Below, one piece after another: positions 16,457 to 27,177 of a stretch of DNA of 64,000 nucleotides; the stretch's first letter is position 1; each line of letters begins with the position of its first letter. Source of the DNA: Alphaproteobacteria bacterium (GTDB taxonomy: Bacteria > Pseudomonadota > Alphaproteobacteria > Rhodobacterales > Rhodobacteraceae); NCBI GenBank assembly GCA_030425145.1, contig JAUHVK010000019.1, forward strand, positions 37,095 through 101,094. The letters run 5' to 3'. Made by a program: the position numbers and the translations under genes. The notes below the pieces were generated by a model, which was not told the DNA's origin, ran no database searches, and saw nothing but the letters and a program-made list of their open reading frames with translations.

Positions 16457-17239
16457 TCACGCCACCATCGGCGGCAAGCGCACCTGATCATAAAGGTGCC
16501 ATGTTGCATGTCCCAACAAGGGCAATGCGACCAAGAGCCCAAGAAATCCGGGAAGCAAGGCCAGGAAGGTCAAAACCGCGATGAAAGCGCCCCACCCCAG
16601 CATGAGCACTGGTTGCGCCATGACATATTGGAACGAAGTGACCATGGCCGTGACGAAATCCACCTCGCGGTCGAGCAGCAATGGCAGAGCGATCACAGTA
16701 ATGTTGAACAGCAGAATTGCGAACAGCGCACCAACAAGGCTGCCCACCCCAAGCATCATCAACCCGTTGGGTGAAAGGTAAACGTCGAGCGACGTTGAAA
16801 CATTGGTCATCGTGCTCAGACCAAGAAAGAGCGCAAAGATCATATGTGCGAGGAAGAACCAGAACAGAAAGACCATGATGATGATCGCGCAGATCGACGG
16901 CAATTGCCTACGGGACTGGTGCACCACCACGCCAAGGATTTCCGACGCATTCAGCGGATCGCCGCGTTCAAGCCGTCGGCTGACTTCATAAAATCCAACC
17001 GCGGCAAAGGGACCAATCAGCGGAAAACCGATCGCTGCCAGGACAAGCCAATAGGTGGTGCCTGTCCAGACCGTCACCCATGAAATCGCCCATCCGGCCA
17101 GAACGTAGAAGCCTGCAAAGAACAGTGCATATCCCGGTGCGCGCGTCAGGTCTTTCCACCCGCGCTGCAATGCAGTGCGCAGCGTGTCGACCGACACGGG
17201 TTCCAGCGTCGGCACACCAAGTTCAGGGGTCTCCCTCAT
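16457..17239 (-). CDS. Multi-pass membrane protein (DUF2189 type)
   Basis: 260 residues with about six membrane segments. The N-terminus ([21 protein letters not shown]) and the following [22 protein letters not shown] match what I know of the DUF2189 family, whose role is undetermined. GGGGAGGAAGGC before the ATG at 17239 is a strong ribosome site and rejects longer upstream starts. It lies downstream of prfB on the same strand but 158 bases away, with a hairpin between (17330-17351). Confidence 0.85.
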   Translation of the reverse strand: MRETPELGVPTLEPVSVDTLRTALQRGWKDLTRAPGYALFFAGFYVLAGWAISWVTVWTGTTYWLVLAAIGFPLIGPFAAVGFYEVSRRLERGDPLNASEILGVVVHQSRRQLPSICAIIIMVFLFWFFLAHMIFALFLGLSTMTNVSTSLDVYLSPNGLMMLGVGSLVGALFAILLFNITVIALPLLLDREVDFVTAMVTSFQYVMAQPVLMLGWGAFIAVLTFLALLPGFLGLLVALPLLGHATWHLYDQVRLPPMVA

Positions 17240-17397
17240 GCCTTCCTCCCCAAGCATGACGTTCGCGCAGTTGTATGAAAGCGATTGAACGCGGGTTTGG
17301 CAACACGTTCCAGACAAGGGAGCACGGGCGGCGATGCGTCCATGCATCGCCGATGGTCCGTCAACGGAAAAACAATCAGGTAAAGAAAGGCTTTTGT

Positions 17398-18522
17398 TTA
17401 CTCTGAACGGGCGTCCGCGCGGGATTTACCGGAGACGTTCATCGCAAGGGTCGCCGCCATGAACGGGTCGAGATCCCCATCTAGGACACCCTTGGTGTCG
17501 GATGTCTCGTGCCCGGTGCGCAGGTCTTTCACCATCTGGTAAGGCTGCAGAACATAGGACCGGATTTGGTTGCCCCAGCCCGCGTCGCCCTTGGCTTCGT
17601 GCGCCGCGTTGATCGCTTCGTTCCGGCGGTCGAGCTCCATCTGGTAGAGCCGCGATTTCAGCGCTTTCATGGCGATGTCGCGGTTCTGGTGTTGCGATTT
17701 TTCGGAACTTGTGACCACGATCCCGGTCGGCATGTGGGTGATCCGAACGGCGGAGTCGGTTGTGTTGACGTGCTGACCACCAGCGCCTGACGACCGGTAG
17801 GTGTCGATGCGAATGTCGGAGGGGTTCACTTCGATTTCGATGTTGTCGTCGACCACTGGATAGACCCAGACCGAGCAGAAAGATGTGTGGCGCTTGGCGG
17901 CACTGTCGAAGGGCGAGATGCGCACAAGGCGGTGAACGCCGGATTCCGACTTGAGCCAGCCATAGGCGTTTGGACCGGAGATTTTGTAGGCGGCGGATTT
18001 GATGCCCGCTTCTTCGCCCGCTTGTTCGGATTGCAGTTCGACCTCGTATCCGTGCTGTTCCGCCCAGCGGACATACATCCGCGCCAGCATGTTGGCCCAG
18101 TCGCAGCTTTCCGTGCCACCAGCGCCCGAGTTGATTTCGAGGAAGGTGTCGTTGCCATCCGCCTCGCCATCCAGAAGAGCTTCAAGCTCTTTCTTGGAGG
18201 CCTTTTCCGCCAATGACTTAAGCGCGTTTTCGGCATCGGTGACGACTTCCTTGTCGTCCTCCATCTCGCCAAGCTCGATCATCTCGACATTGTCGCTGAG
18301 GTCCTGCTTGATCGATGTGTAGGTTTCGATCGCATCCACCAGCATTTGACGCTCGCGCATCAATTTCTGCGCGGCGTCGGGGTTGTCCCAGAGGTTCGGA
18401 TCTTCAACACGGGCGTTGAATTCCTCCAGCCGGTGCTGTGCCGTTTCCCAGTTCAGTCTCTGGGCCAGCAGCTTGAGGGATTTTTCAATCTGTTCAACGG
18501 TGTTCTGGATTTCAGCGCGCAT
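17398..18522 (-). CDS. prfB: Peptide chain release factor 2
   Basis: 374 residues. It releases finished proteins at UGA and UAA stop codons. The stop-recognition tripeptide SPF (203-205) and the catalytic GGQ loop (248-250, in [18 protein letters not shown]) are present. The frame runs without interruption from the N-terminus, so the autoregulatory frameshift at codon 26 known from E. coli is absent here, as in many alphaproteobacteria. It sits downstream of the penicillin-binding protein gene. Confidence 0.97.
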   Translation of the reverse strand: MRAEIQNTVEQIEKSLKLLAQRLNWETAQHRLEEFNARVEDPNLWDNPDAAQKLMRERQMLVDAIETYTSIKQDLSDNVEMIELGEMEDDKEVVTDAENALKSLAEKASKKELEALLDGEADGNDTFLEINSGAGGTESCDWANMLARMYVRWAEQHGYEVELQSEQAGEEAGIKSAAYKISGPNAYGWLKSESGVHRLVRISPFDSAAKRHTSFCSVWVYPVVDDNIEIEVNPSDIRIDTYRSSGAGGQHVNTTDSAVRITHMPTGIVVTSSEKSQHQNRDIAMKALKSRLYQMELDRRNEAINAAHEAKGDAGWGNQIRSYVLQPYQMVKDLRTGHETSDTKGVLDGDLDPFMAATLAMNVSGKSRADARSE

Positions 18523-18622
18523 TGGCGATCCTGTATGCTCGGGCCTTGGTCAGATGTGGTGATAGACCAGCCACGCCGCCCCTTCAAGGCAGCGCGACCG
18601 GTGTGATTGGCTTCCGGTGAGA

Positions 18623-21175
18623 TCAGTAAAGACCACCAGAGCTGAGCGTGCCGAACGAGGCTTTCGGCCCGACAATGGCCGTTCCGCCGCTCGACGTGGT
18701 GACCTGCTTGGTGTTCTGATCGCTCGTGCTGTAAAGCTCGAAATTCGACCCCATCGCAAAACCGCCGTCGAACTGGATGCCGAAAATCGGCTCTTCGCCT
18801 TCGCGGAAACACTCTGCCACGACGTGATCGCCGCTGGCTTCGTCCGAGAGCCGCGCGCCAGTGTTGCGGTCGATCTTGATGAACTGGCAGCTTTCGGGTG
18901 GACGGAAGGCGCTGCCGCCGTATTTCTCGACCGCCTTCAGCATGAAAGAGTTGAACACGGGTCCGCACATACCGCCACCAGACGCACCACGTCCGAGAGA
19001 GCGCGGCTGGTCATAGCCAATATAGCAGCCCGCCACGATATTCGAGGTAAAGCCGACGAACCAGACATCCTTGGCATCGTTGGTCGTACCCGTCTTGCCC
19101 GCAGTCGGCACCGGAAGGTTGACCGTGCTGCGCGCCGTTCCGCGTTGCACAACACCTTCCATCATCGAGGTCAGCTGATAGGCCGTGACAGCGTTCATCA
19201 CCCGTTCACGGTTGCTGATCACTGTCGGACCCCTGCCCGGTTCCAGACTGGCAAGCGTGCAATCCTGGCAAACACGCTGGTCGTGACGGTAAACCGTATT
19301 GCCGTAGCGGTCCTGCACCCGGTCGACCAGTGTCGGCTCCACCCTCTCACCACCGTTGGCGAACATCGCGTAAGCCGCGACCATCTTATAAAGCGTGGTT
19401 TCGTCCGCCCCAAGCGAGTTGGCAAGCACCCGGCCCATATCGTCATAGACACCGAATTTTTCGGCATAGCTCGCGATGACGTCCATGCCGACCTCTTGGG
19501 CCAGACGGATGGTCATCAGGTTCCGCGACTGTTCGATCCCGGTGCGCAGCGGTGTCGGACCATAGAATTTGTTCGATGCGTTCTGCGGCCGCCACACCCC
19601 CTGAGGCGTGTTGATTTCGATCGGTGCGTCGACAACGATGGTCGCAGGCGAATAGCCACTGTCGAGGGCCGCCGCGAACACGAAGGGTTTGAAGCTCGAC
19701 CCCGGCTGACGCTGCGCCTGAGTGGCACGGTTGAATACCGAGTGCTGATAGCTGAACCCGCCCTGCATGGCGATCACGCGGCCCGTGTTGACGTCCATCG
19801 CCATGAACGCGCCCTGCACATCCGGCACTTGACGCAGTGTCCAGCGGATGAAGCTGCCATCGCTATCCGAGGTCATGCGGCGCACATGTACAACATCGCC
19901 AACTTCAAGCAGGTCTCCAGCCACCTGTCCTTTGCGACCAAGCGATCCGTCCGCGTTTCTCTTGCGCGCCCACTGAACGTCCGCCGCCGGGATCCAGTGC
20001 CCGTCTTCATCGTCCTGCACGCCTTCGATGCCGATCCGCGCGTCATTCTGGCCGACTTCGAGCACCACTGCAGGATACCACGGGTTCTCAAGAAGGATGT
20101 CGCGAGCGATGGTCACTGCAGCCAGCGCTTCGCGCCATGCGTCCGTGCTGATCAATTGCTCTGCCGGGATGCTCAGGCCCGTACCGCGCCAGACGCCTTG
20201 TGACCGGTCATAGCTCTCCAGCGCTCGCTGAAGCGCATCTTCGGCTTCCACCTGCAAATCCGGATCAAGTGTCGCTCGTACACTGAACCCGCCCGAGAAA
20301 AACTCGCCTTCACCAAAATCCTCGCTCAGTTGGCGGCGGATTTCGTCAGTGAAATAGTTGCGCGGCGGCAGTGCATCGCGGAACGGCTCATAATCACCGT
20401 TCTGGACCGACCGCAGCGGCATGGCGACTTCGGCCTCATAGGAGGCTTTGTCGATATAACCGTTCTCGTACATCTCTTTCAGCACGAAATTCCGCCGCGA
20501 CAGCAGACGGTCCTTGCGGCGCACCGGATGGAATTCGGACGGTGCCTTGGGCATTGATGCCAGCGTCGCGGCTTCATGCGGGGCTAGATCAACCAGCGAC
20601 TTGTTGAAATAAGTCTGCGCGGCAGCGGTCACACCATAAGAGTTCTGCCCGAGGAAAATCTCGTTCATGTAGAGTTCGAGGATCTTTTCCTTGCTCAGCG
20701 TGTCTTCGATCCGCGAAGCAAGGATGATCTCCTTGATCTTTCGCTCGACGCGACGGTCGCCGGACAGCAGAAAGTTCTTCATCACCTGTTGGGTGATGGT
20801 CGACGCGCCACGCACATCGCGCCCACGAGATTGAATAGCATCCACAGCAGCCGCTGCGATCCCGCGCAGGTCGTAGCCTTGGTGTGTGTAGAAGTTCTTG
20901 TCTTCGGCGGAAATGAATGCCTGCTTCACCAGATCAGGGATTTCGTTTGCCGGTGTGAACAGGCGGCGTTCCTGCGCAAATTCGTCGATGATGCGGCCTT
21001 CCCGCGAATAGATGCGGCTGATCGTCGGCGGTGTGTATTGCGCAAGGCTTTCATGGCTTGGCAGGTCACGGCCATACATCCAGAACACGCCGCCAACAGA
21101 AAGCGCGACCATCAACATCCCCATCGTGATGAGGGTGAAGATCGCTCCGAAGAAGGACAGGATGAATCTGGTCAC
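18623..21175 (-). CDS. mrcA: Penicillin-binding protein 1A (glycosyltransferase/transpeptidase)
   Basis: About 850 residues. A bifunctional enzyme that polymerises and cross-links peptidoglycan. An N-terminal membrane anchor (about 5-33) is followed by the glycosyltransferase domain with catalytic Glu in AEDKNFYTHQG (Glu 91), then GASTITQQVMKN. An OB-like insert (about 370-450) precedes the transpeptidase domain with SSFK (Ser 493), SRN (550-552) and KTGT (694-697). I start it at the GTG at 21175, because the family usually begins right at the RFILSFFGAIF anchor; an in-frame ATG at 21229 would add 18 polar residues. It follows the amidase gene, a cell-wall pair. Confidence 0.95.
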   Translation of the reverse strand: MTRFILSFFGAIFTLITMGMLMVALSVGGVFWMYGRDLPSHESLAQYTPPTISRIYSREGRIIDEFAQERRLFTPANEIPDLVKQAFISAEDKNFYTHQGYDLRGIAAAAVDAIQSRGRDVRGASTITQQVMKNFLLSGDRRVERKIKEIILASRIEDTLSKEKILELYMNEIFLGQNSYGVTAAAQTYFNKSLVDLAPHEAATLASMPKAPSEFHPVRRKDRLLSRRNFVLKEMYENGYIDKASYEAEVAMPLRSVQNGDYEPFRDALPPRNYFTDEIRRQLSEDFGEGEFFSGGFSVRATLDPDLQVEAEDALQRALESYDRSQGVWRGTGLSIPAEQLISTDAWREALAAVTIARDILLENPWYPAVVLEVGQNDARIGIEGVQDDEDGHWIPAADVQWARKRNADGSLGRKGQVAGDLLEVGDVVHVRRMTSDSDGSFIRWTLRQVPDVQGAFMAMDVNTGRVIAMQGGFSYQHSVFNRATQAQRQPGSSFKPFVFAAALDSGYSPATIVVDAPIEINTPQGVWRPQNASNKFYGPTPLRTGIEQSRNLMTIRLAQEVGMDVIASYAEKFGVYDDMGRVLANSLGADETTLYKMVAAYAMFANGGERVEPTLVDRVQDRYGNTVYRHDQRVCQDCTLASLEPGRGPTVISNRERVMNAVTAYQLTSMMEGVVQRGTARSTVNLPVPTAGKTGTTNDAKDVWFVGFTSNIVAGCYIGYDQPRSLGRGASGGGMCGPVFNSFMLKAVEKYGGSAFRPPESCQFIKIDRNTGARLSDEASGDHVVAECFREGEEPIFGIQFDGGFAMGSNFELYSTSDQNTKQVTTSSGGTAIVGPKASFGTLSSGGLY

Positions 21176-21288
21176 GGCGTGCCTCTGTTTAAGTTCTGTA
21201 CCCCTACGAGAAACCGGGCTGATGGTCAAAACACATTGCCGTACCCTGCGGCAGTCTCGTGCCTATTACGCAAGGTTATTTGGCCGGG

Positions 21289-22506
21289 TCAGTTCCGTCT
21301 CAGCGGCGCGAGAGCCCGATCTTCGTCACGCCATGCGATAATGCCATCCCGGAGGCCGGCGGCCATGCCCTGCCGCCAGATCGGATCGCTCAGATTTTTC
21401 AGGTCTTCTTCGGTCGACAGAAACCCGACTTCCAGCAGCACGGACGGGATATCCGCCGCTTTGAGCACCGAGAACCCCGCGCTGCGCAGTGGTCGTTTGT
21501 GCACACGTCCCACGGCATTCCGGATGCCGTCCAGCATGTGCCTGGCCAATGCCTCGCTCCGCGGTGCGTTGTCCAGCCGCGCAAGGCCCATCAGAACACT
21601 GGCGATCCGGTCGTCTGATTGGCTGAGATCGATACCCGCCAGCAGGTCATCACGGTTATGGCGTTCGGCAAGTGCGGCCGATGCCGCGTCCGAAGCTTCA
21701 TCCGAGAGCACATAGATGGCAGCCCCACGCGCTTCTCCTTCAGCCAAGGCGTCGGCGTGAAGCGAAATGAATATGTCGGCTCCAGCATCGTGTGCCATAG
21801 CGACCCGCGCTTCGAGTGAAACGAAATAGTCACCATCCCGGGTGAGTACGACATCAAAATCCCCTGCCCGTCGCAAGACATCCTGCACCTCCCGTGCAAA
21901 TGTCAGCATCAGGCCGGCTTCGGAAAACCCCGCACTCTCCGCCCCAGGGTCAATACCGCCATGACCCGGGTCCAACACGACGCGCAACCGAGTTGGATCG
22001 CGTGGCGTGGCAGCTTCGAACGCAGCAGGCTCTGGCAGGTCCCATCGCGGATCATTTGGCGAACCCGCCTCGCTATCGAAACTGGCCTGATCGGTACTCA
22101 CAAGATCAACCGTGATGGTTGCGGCTCCGTCGGAACTGCCAGTTACCAGTCCCGCGCTTTTGACCGCCATCGGTTCAGCAAGGTCGGCAACCAGACGCGA
22201 CCATCCCGGGCGGTACGTCCCTACTCGTACACTGTTTATCCGATCCGATTGATCCAGCGCGGCAAGGTCCACGTCACCCCATTGCACCTCGCGGAAATCC
22301 ATCACGAGGCGGTTCGGGTCGCTCATTGTAAAGATGCGCCAGGGAACACCCTGGCTGATATCCAGTTGAAGCTCCGTCCCGCCCCAGCGGTCGCGGATCA
22401 CACCGGTTTCAAACCGCGCCAAAGCGCCAAGATCCTGCGCCAATAAAGGGGCCGCGAGGACACCAGCCAATAGGCCCGCAATCAATGATTTCAGAACACC
22501 GCTCAT
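21289..22506 (-). CDS. N-acetylmuramoyl-L-alanine amidase with AMIN domain
   Basis: 405 residues. A signal peptide (about 1-23, ending LLAQ) leads to an AMIN domain (about 30-135), which binds peptidoglycan, and then a zinc amidase_3 domain. Zinc and catalytic residues are visible in LDPGHGGIDPGAE, SLHADA and VLLEVGFLS. The enzyme cuts the bond between glycan and stem peptide during cell separation and resembles AmiC. It lies directly upstream of the PBP1A gene. Confidence 0.94.
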   Translation of the reverse strand: MSGVLKSLIAGLLAGVLAAPLLAQDLGALARFETGVIRDRWGGTELQLDISQGVPWRIFTMSDPNRLVMDFREVQWGDVDLAALDQSDRINSVRVGTYRPGWSRLVADLAEPMAVKSAGLVTGSSDGAATITVDLVSTDQASFDSEAGSPNDPRWDLPEPAAFEAATPRDPTRLRVVLDPGHGGIDPGAESAGFSEAGLMLTFAREVQDVLRRAGDFDVVLTRDGDYFVSLEARVAMAHDAGADIFISLHADALAEGEARGAAIYVLSDEASDAASAALAERHNRDDLLAGIDLSQSDDRIASVLMGLARLDNAPRSEALARHMLDGIRNAVGRVHKRPLRSAGFSVLKAADIPSVLLEVGFLSTEEDLKNLSDPIWRQGMAAGLRDGIIAWRDEDRALAPLRRN

Positions 22507-22582
22507 TCACTCACCTTGACCTCTGATCGGGCCTTAAGGTGGAGTTTACAGGATTCGACGCCTGCGGGACAGTCCGAAGGGG

Positions 22583-23749
22583 TCAGCTGATGTGCCCCCG
22601 CGCCCGCATGAACCGTTCCAGCCGTTCAAGCCCCTCCAGAATATCCGCAGTCGACCGCGCGTAAGAAAAACGTAGCGTGCCGCCACCGCGCACAAGGTCA
22701 AAGTCCAATCCCGGCGTCACAGCAACCCCGGCTTCGTCGAGGATTGCACGCGCGAAGGCCCGGCTGTCATCGGTGATGTGCGAGACGTCGGCGTAGACAT
22801 AGAATGCCCCGTCCGGCGGTGCGATCCGATCGAACCCCGCTTTCGGCAACCCGTCGATCATCAGGCGACGGTTTTCGCGGTAAACCGCCATGTTGGCTTC
22901 CAGTTCGTCGCTCGCATCCATTGCCGCAAGCGCCGCAACCTGGGCGGCATGGGGCGCACAGATGAACATGTTCTGCGCCAGCCGCTCGACCTGACGCACA
23001 TTGTCCGGCGGCAGGACAAGCCAGCCAATACGCCAACCGGTCATGCTGAAATACTTGGAGAAGGAATTGATGACACAGACATCATCGCTGATCTGCAAGG
23101 CTGTGACGGCTTTGCGGTCATATTCGATGCCGTGGTAAATCTCGTCCGACAGGAACGCCGCGCCCTTGTCTTGGGCAGCACCGATCAAGGCCGCCAGCGC
23201 GTCTTTTCCCAACATTGTCCCGGTTGGATTGGCGGGCGATGCGACCATCATGCCCTGATAATCGAGCCCCGACAGATCGCTCGGTTCCAGTTGATACCGG
23301 GCTTCGGCGCGGGTCTGAACCTCGACCGGGACGAGATCGAGAGACTTCATGATCTGGCGATAAGACGGATAGCCGGGGGCCCCAAGCGCAATCCGGTCGC
23401 CCGCATCGAATAGCGCCGAGAACGCTAGAATAAATCCGCCCGACGACCCCGGTGTGACCACCACGCGCGCTGGGTCAAGATCGACACCGTACCAATCACC
23501 ATAGAGCCGCGCGATCCGCTGGCGCAGCGCGGGCAACCCCAAGGCCACCGTATATCCCAGCGGATTGTCGCTCATCGCTTTGGCCAGCGCCTCGCGCGCC
23601 AGACCCGGCGCCGGAGTGCCTGGTTGCCCAACTTCCATATGGATGATGTGCCGACCGGCATCCTCGGCCTGTCGCGCCGCTTCCATGACATCCATCACGA
23701 TAAAGGGATCAACCGCCCCACGGCTTGAGTTCCGCATCATTCTCTCCAT
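22583..23749 (-). CDS. Class I/II pyridoxal-phosphate aminotransferase
   Basis: 388 residues. Fold-type I aminotransferase with ANPTGT (Asn 174), Asp 202 in SDEIYHG, the Schiff-base lysine K232 in SFSKYFSMTGWRIGW, and a C-terminal Arg in LRFSYARS. It resembles aspartate or aromatic aminotransferases; the donor and acceptor are not determined. An ATG at 23737 gives a slightly shorter form and is equally likely. Its 5' end is divergent from the protease gene at 23794. Confidence 0.92.
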   Translation of the reverse strand: MERMMRNSSRGAVDPFIVMDVMEAARQAEDAGRHIIHMEVGQPGTPAPGLAREALAKAMSDNPLGYTVALGLPALRQRIARLYGDWYGVDLDPARVVVTPGSSGGFILAFSALFDAGDRIALGAPGYPSYRQIMKSLDLVPVEVQTRAEARYQLEPSDLSGLDYQGMMVASPANPTGTMLGKDALAALIGAAQDKGAAFLSDEIYHGIEYDRKAVTALQISDDVCVINSFSKYFSMTGWRIGWLVLPPDNVRQVERLAQNMFICAPHAAQVAALAAMDASDELEANMAVYRENRRLMIDGLPKAGFDRIAPPDGAFYVYADVSHITDDSRAFARAILDEAGVAVTPGLDFDLVRGGGTLRFSYARSTADILEGLERLERFMRARGHIS

Positions 23750-23793
23750 ACAGTGCTTGGGGCAGACCTATGGGCGAAGGCAGGGCAAGGTCA

Positions 23794-25131
23794 ATGTATC
23801 ACGCGACGCTGCATCTTTTGCGGATGGCCGGACTTGTGCTGTGCCTCGCGACTTTGGTCGCGGCGGCTCCGGCGCGTGCCGTGACACTGCTGCGGGATGC
23901 AGACATCGAATATGCCCTGAAACAGCTTGCTGGACCGGTCCTGCGTGCGGCGGGACTGAGCCCCGGTCAGGTGCGCATACTCGTGATCGACGACAGCACC
24001 CTTAACGCGTTCATTGTCGACACCCAGCACATATTCATCCATTCCGGCCTGCTGACAAAACTCGACACAGCCGCTCAGGTTCAAGCGGTGATCGCGCATG
24101 AGGCGGCGCACATCGCCAACGGGCACATTTCCCGGCGCCTTGGCAACATGCGCAGCGCACGGACAGCAGCCGGGTTGGGCATGGTCCTTGCGGCGGCGGC
24201 GGCCGCGGCTGGCAATGGGCAGGCTGCGGTTGGTCTGGGCCTTGGCCTACAATCCTCGGTAATGCGCAATTTTCTGGCGCACACACGCGCCGAGGAGTCC
24301 TCGGCCGACATAAGCTCGATCCGCTACCTCGTACGCGCCGGGATCGACCCGCAGGGCGCGATTGAGGTGCAGGACCTTTTCCGTGGACAGGAAGTCTTGG
24401 CCGAAGCGCGGCAGGATCCGTATATGCGGTCGCATCCGCTGTCCCGCGACCGGTTACGGGCCTTGAAAGGTCTGGTCGCCGGGGCGTCGGCACAAGCCGC
24501 ACCCGATCCAGCCGCGAATTATTGGTTCGCGCGGGCAAAAGGAAAATTGACCGCCTTTACCCGTGCCCCCAGTTGGACCCTGCGTCGCGCAGATGAAAGC
24601 GCGTCGGCCGACATCGCCCAAATCCGCAAGGCGGTGGCGTATCACCGACAAAGTGATCTTGGGCGGGCATTGAGCAACATCGACGCTGCAATCACTTCGC
24701 GCCCGAACGATCCGTTCCTCCGTGAACTCAAAGGCCAAATCCTGTTGGAGTCGCGCCGTGCTGCTGATGCGGTCAAAGTCTACTCTGCCGCCGCCCGTCT
24801 TGCACCCCGAGAACCCTTGATCCTTGGTGGGCTGGGCCGCGCGCATCTTGCCGCCGGAAATGCGAATGACGCTCTCAAGACGCTGGAAGCGGCCCGCGGG
24901 CGGGATTTCAGCGACACGCGCATCCTGCGCGATCTTGCCACCGCCTATGCCAAGACCGGCCAAAACGCGATGGCTTCTCTCGTGACCGCAGAACGCTATG
25001 CGGTTCAAGGTCGTTTCAAGGATGCGGCCATTCACGCCAAACGGGCCGATGGCGCGCTGCCGCGTGGCTCCGGCCCATGGCAACGCGCACAGGATGTGCT
25101 AAGTGCTGCTCAACGCGCTGAACAGCGCTAA
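23794..25131 (+). CDS. M48 family zinc metalloprotease with TPR region (BepA-like)
   Basis: 445 residues. Signal peptide (about 1-29, ending PARA), M48 protease domain with HEAAH (102-106) as zinc site and the downstream Glu in RAEESSADI, then a Gly/Ala-rich loop and a C-terminal TPR region (about 290-430). This is the BepA/YfgC layout, a periplasmic protease and chaperone for outer-membrane protein assembly. Longer in-frame starts at 23725 and 23770 exist; 23794 leaves a clean signal peptide and has AAGGTC upstream. A DsbA-like gene follows after 21 bases. Confidence 0.9.
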   Translation: MYHATLHLLRMAGLVLCLATLVAAAPARAVTLLRDADIEYALKQLAGPVLRAAGLSPGQVRILVIDDSTLNAFIVDTQHIFIHSGLLTKLDTAAQVQAVIAHEAAHIANGHISRRLGNMRSARTAAGLGMVLAAAAAAAGNGQAAVGLGLGLQSSVMRNFLAHTRAEESSADISSIRYLVRAGIDPQGAIEVQDLFRGQEVLAEARQDPYMRSHPLSRDRLRALKGLVAGASAQAAPDPAANYWFARAKGKLTAFTRAPSWTLRRADESASADIAQIRKAVAYHRQSDLGRALSNIDAAITSRPNDPFLRELKGQILLESRRAADAVKVYSAAARLAPREPLILGGLGRAHLAAGNANDALKTLEAARGRDFSDTRILRDLATAYAKTGQNAMASLVTAERYAVQGRFKDAAIHAKRADGALPRGSGPWQRAQDVLSAAQRAEQR

Positions 25132-25152
25132 GCCTGATGACTGGAGACCCAT

Positions 25153-25902
25153 ATGTTGAACACCCGCCTTGCCACGTCTTTCGCCGCCATGCTGATGGCA
25201 ACCGGCGTTCAGGCTGCAGATCTTGATCTCGAGAACATGTCCGATGCGGATCGCGCTGCGTTTGGCGCACAGGTCCGGGCATATTTGCTCGAAAACCCGC
25301 AGGTGATCATGGAAGCGGTTCAGGTTCTGGAAGAACGTCAAGCTGCCGAACAGGCACAGGGCGACGTTGCATTGATCGCGAACAACGCCGAAGCGATTTT
25401 CAACGACGGCTATTCCTGGGTTGGAGGCAATCCCGAAGGTGACGTCACGATCGTCGAGTTCTTCGATTATCGCTGCGGCTACTGCCGCCGGGCGCACCCG
25501 GAAGTCACCCAGTTGCTCGAGCTGGATGGCAATATCCGTTACATTGCCAAGGAGTTTCCCATCCTTGGTGAAAACTCGCTGATTTCGTCCCGCTTTGCCC
25601 TCGCCGCACGCGAAGTGTCAGGTGACGAGGCCTATGAGACCGCGAAGGAAGCGCTGATCACCCTCAACGGCGACATGGACGAAACGGTTCTGCGTCGTTT
25701 GGCAGACACGCTTGGACTTGATGCCGATGCGGTGATCGCAGCCATGGACAGCGAAGAGATCACCCGGCAACTCGCCGAGACCCGCGCGCTGGCGCAAATC
25801 CTGCAAATCAACGGTACGCCGTCTTTCGTGATGGGTGATCAACTGATCCGAGGTTATGTGCCGCTGGACGCGATGCAGCAGATCGTCGCCGAAGCACGCT
25901 GA
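25153..25902 (+). CDS. DsbA-family thiol-disulfide oxidoreductase (Com1-like)
   Basis: 249 residues. A signal peptide (about 1-21) is followed by a helical N-terminal segment (about 28-85) and a DsbA/thioredoxin domain with active site CGYC (108-111) and the cis-proline loop in INGTPSFVMG. Such proteins introduce or shuffle disulfides in exported proteins. It is likely cotranscribed with the BepA-like protease, which fits a shared role in envelope protein quality. Confidence 0.93.
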   Translation: MLNTRLATSFAAMLMATGVQAADLDLENMSDADRAAFGAQVRAYLLENPQVIMEAVQVLEERQAAEQAQGDVALIANNAEAIFNDGYSWVGGNPEGDVTIVEFFDYRCGYCRRAHPEVTQLLELDGNIRYIAKEFPILGENSLISSRFALAAREVSGDEAYETAKEALITLNGDMDETVLRRLADTLGLDADAVIAAMDSEEITRQLAETRALAQILQINGTPSFVMGDQLIRGYVPLDAMQQIVAEAR

Positions 25903-25920
25903 TTAATTGAGAAACTGAGG

Positions 25921-25942
25921 CAAGCCGATGAAACCCGGCTTG
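25921..25942. terminator. Short bidirectional hairpin between dsbA-like gene and ispG
   Basis: Seven-base arms (25921-25927 and 25936-25942) with an eight-base loop, followed by T-rich sequence on the plus side. It lies between convergent genes. Confidence 0.5.
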
Positions 25943-25944
25943 TC

Positions 25945-27072
25945 TTACTCTGCTGCTTCCTGAGCGTTTTCAGCTTCCAGCGCCGCAGCCTTCTTTTCCA
26001 CTTCTTCCACGATGTGTTCGATCATCTGATCGTTCGACATCTTGTGGCTCTGCTTACCCGCCAGATAGACCATCCCCGCGCCATTGCCGCCGCCGGTAAA
26101 GCCGACATCGGTCATCAGAGCTTCGCCCGGTCCATTCACCACACAGCCGATAATCGACAAGCTCATCGGTGTCTTGATGTGCTCGAGCCGTTTTTCCAAT
26201 GTCTCGACGGTCTTGATCACGTCAAAGCCCTGCCGCGCGCAGCTGGGACAGGAAATGATGTTTACGCCGCGATGGCGCAGACCTAGGGATTTCAGGATCT
26301 CGTAGCCGACTTTGACCTCTTCCACCGGATCGGCAGACAGGGACACACGGATCGTATCACCGATCCCCATCCACAGAAGGTTGCCCAATCCAATGGCGGA
26401 TTTGATTGTGCCCGACATCAGGCCACCCGCCTCGGTAATGCCAAGGTGGATCGGCGCATCGGTCGCTTCGGCCAATTGCTGATAGGCCGCCGCCGCCATG
26501 AATACGTCAGAGGCTTTGCAGCTGATCTTGAACTCGTGGAAATCGTTGTCTTGCAGGATTTTGATGTGGTCGAGCCCCGACTCCACCATCGCATCGGGAC
26601 AGGGTTCGCCGTATTTCTCAAGCAGGTGCTTTTCCAGCGACCCGGCGTTCACACCGATGCGGATCGAACAATTGTGATCCCGCGCGGCCTTGATTACCTC
26701 TTTCACCCGTTCCTGCGATCCGATGTTGCCCGGATTGATCCGCAGACACGCGGCTCCTGCTTCGGCGGCTTCGATACCGCGTTTGTAGTGAAAATGGATA
26801 TCCGCAACGATCGGAACCGGGCTTTCGCGCACGATTTCCTTGAGAGCGCGGGAACTGTCTTCGTCGGGGATCGAGATCCGCACGATGTCGGCCCCCGCAT
26901 CCGCCGCCGCTTGAACCTGCGCAATAGTCGCCTTCACATCCGGGGTCAGCGTGTTGGTCATTGTTTGCACCGTAATCGGTGCATCCCCGCCAACTGGCAC
27001 ATTGCCCACCATGATCTGGCGCGATTTGCGGCGATAGATGTTGCGCCACGGGCGAATGTGATTGAGGCTCAT
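25945..27072 (-). CDS. ispG: 4-hydroxy-3-methylbut-2-enyl diphosphate synthase
   Basis: 375 residues. An iron-sulfur enzyme of the non-mevalonate (MEP) isoprenoid pathway, converting MEcPP to HMBPP. The TIM-barrel start ([20 protein letters not shown]), the [10 protein letters not shown] strand and the 4Fe-4S ligands in SCPSCARQG and [10 protein letters not shown] are all present. The C-terminus is Glu/Ala-rich. It follows the RodZ-like gene on the same strand. Confidence 0.97.
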   Translation of the reverse strand: MSLNHIRPWRNIYRRKSRQIMVGNVPVGGDAPITVQTMTNTLTPDVKATIAQVQAAADAGADIVRISIPDEDSSRALKEIVRESPVPIVADIHFHYKRGIEAAEAGAACLRINPGNIGSQERVKEVIKAARDHNCSIRIGVNAGSLEKHLLEKYGEPCPDAMVESGLDHIKILQDNDFHEFKISCKASDVFMAAAAYQQLAEATDAPIHLGITEAGGLMSGTIKSAIGLGNLLWMGIGDTIRVSLSADPVEEVKVGYEILKSLGLRHRGVNIISCPSCARQGFDVIKTVETLEKRLEHIKTPMSLSIIGCVVNGPGEALMTDVGFTGGGNGAGMVYLAGKQSHKMSNDQMIEHIVEEVEKKAAALEAENAQEAAE

Positions 27073-27177
27073 GCAGCTCTCCTGTCGCGGGAAGTATCAA
27101 CCACCCTGTAAAGTCTCTCTGCGCGTATAGCTAGGCCCGCTGACCACGGGCTTCAAGCGCGTCAAACCGTACGAAGA

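Noticed and set aside
17330..17351. Hairpin (8-bp arms) downstream of prfB
   Set aside because: No T-run on the transcribed strand; too weak to list as a terminator.
17398..18522. Possible programmed frameshift in prfB
   Set aside because: The frame is continuous over the region equivalent to codon 26 in E. coli, with no internal UGA.
18617..20203. A long plus-strand frame (528 codons) opposite the PBP1A gene
   Set aside because: It is antisense to a clear penicillin-binding protein and reflects high GC third positions; no family resemblance.
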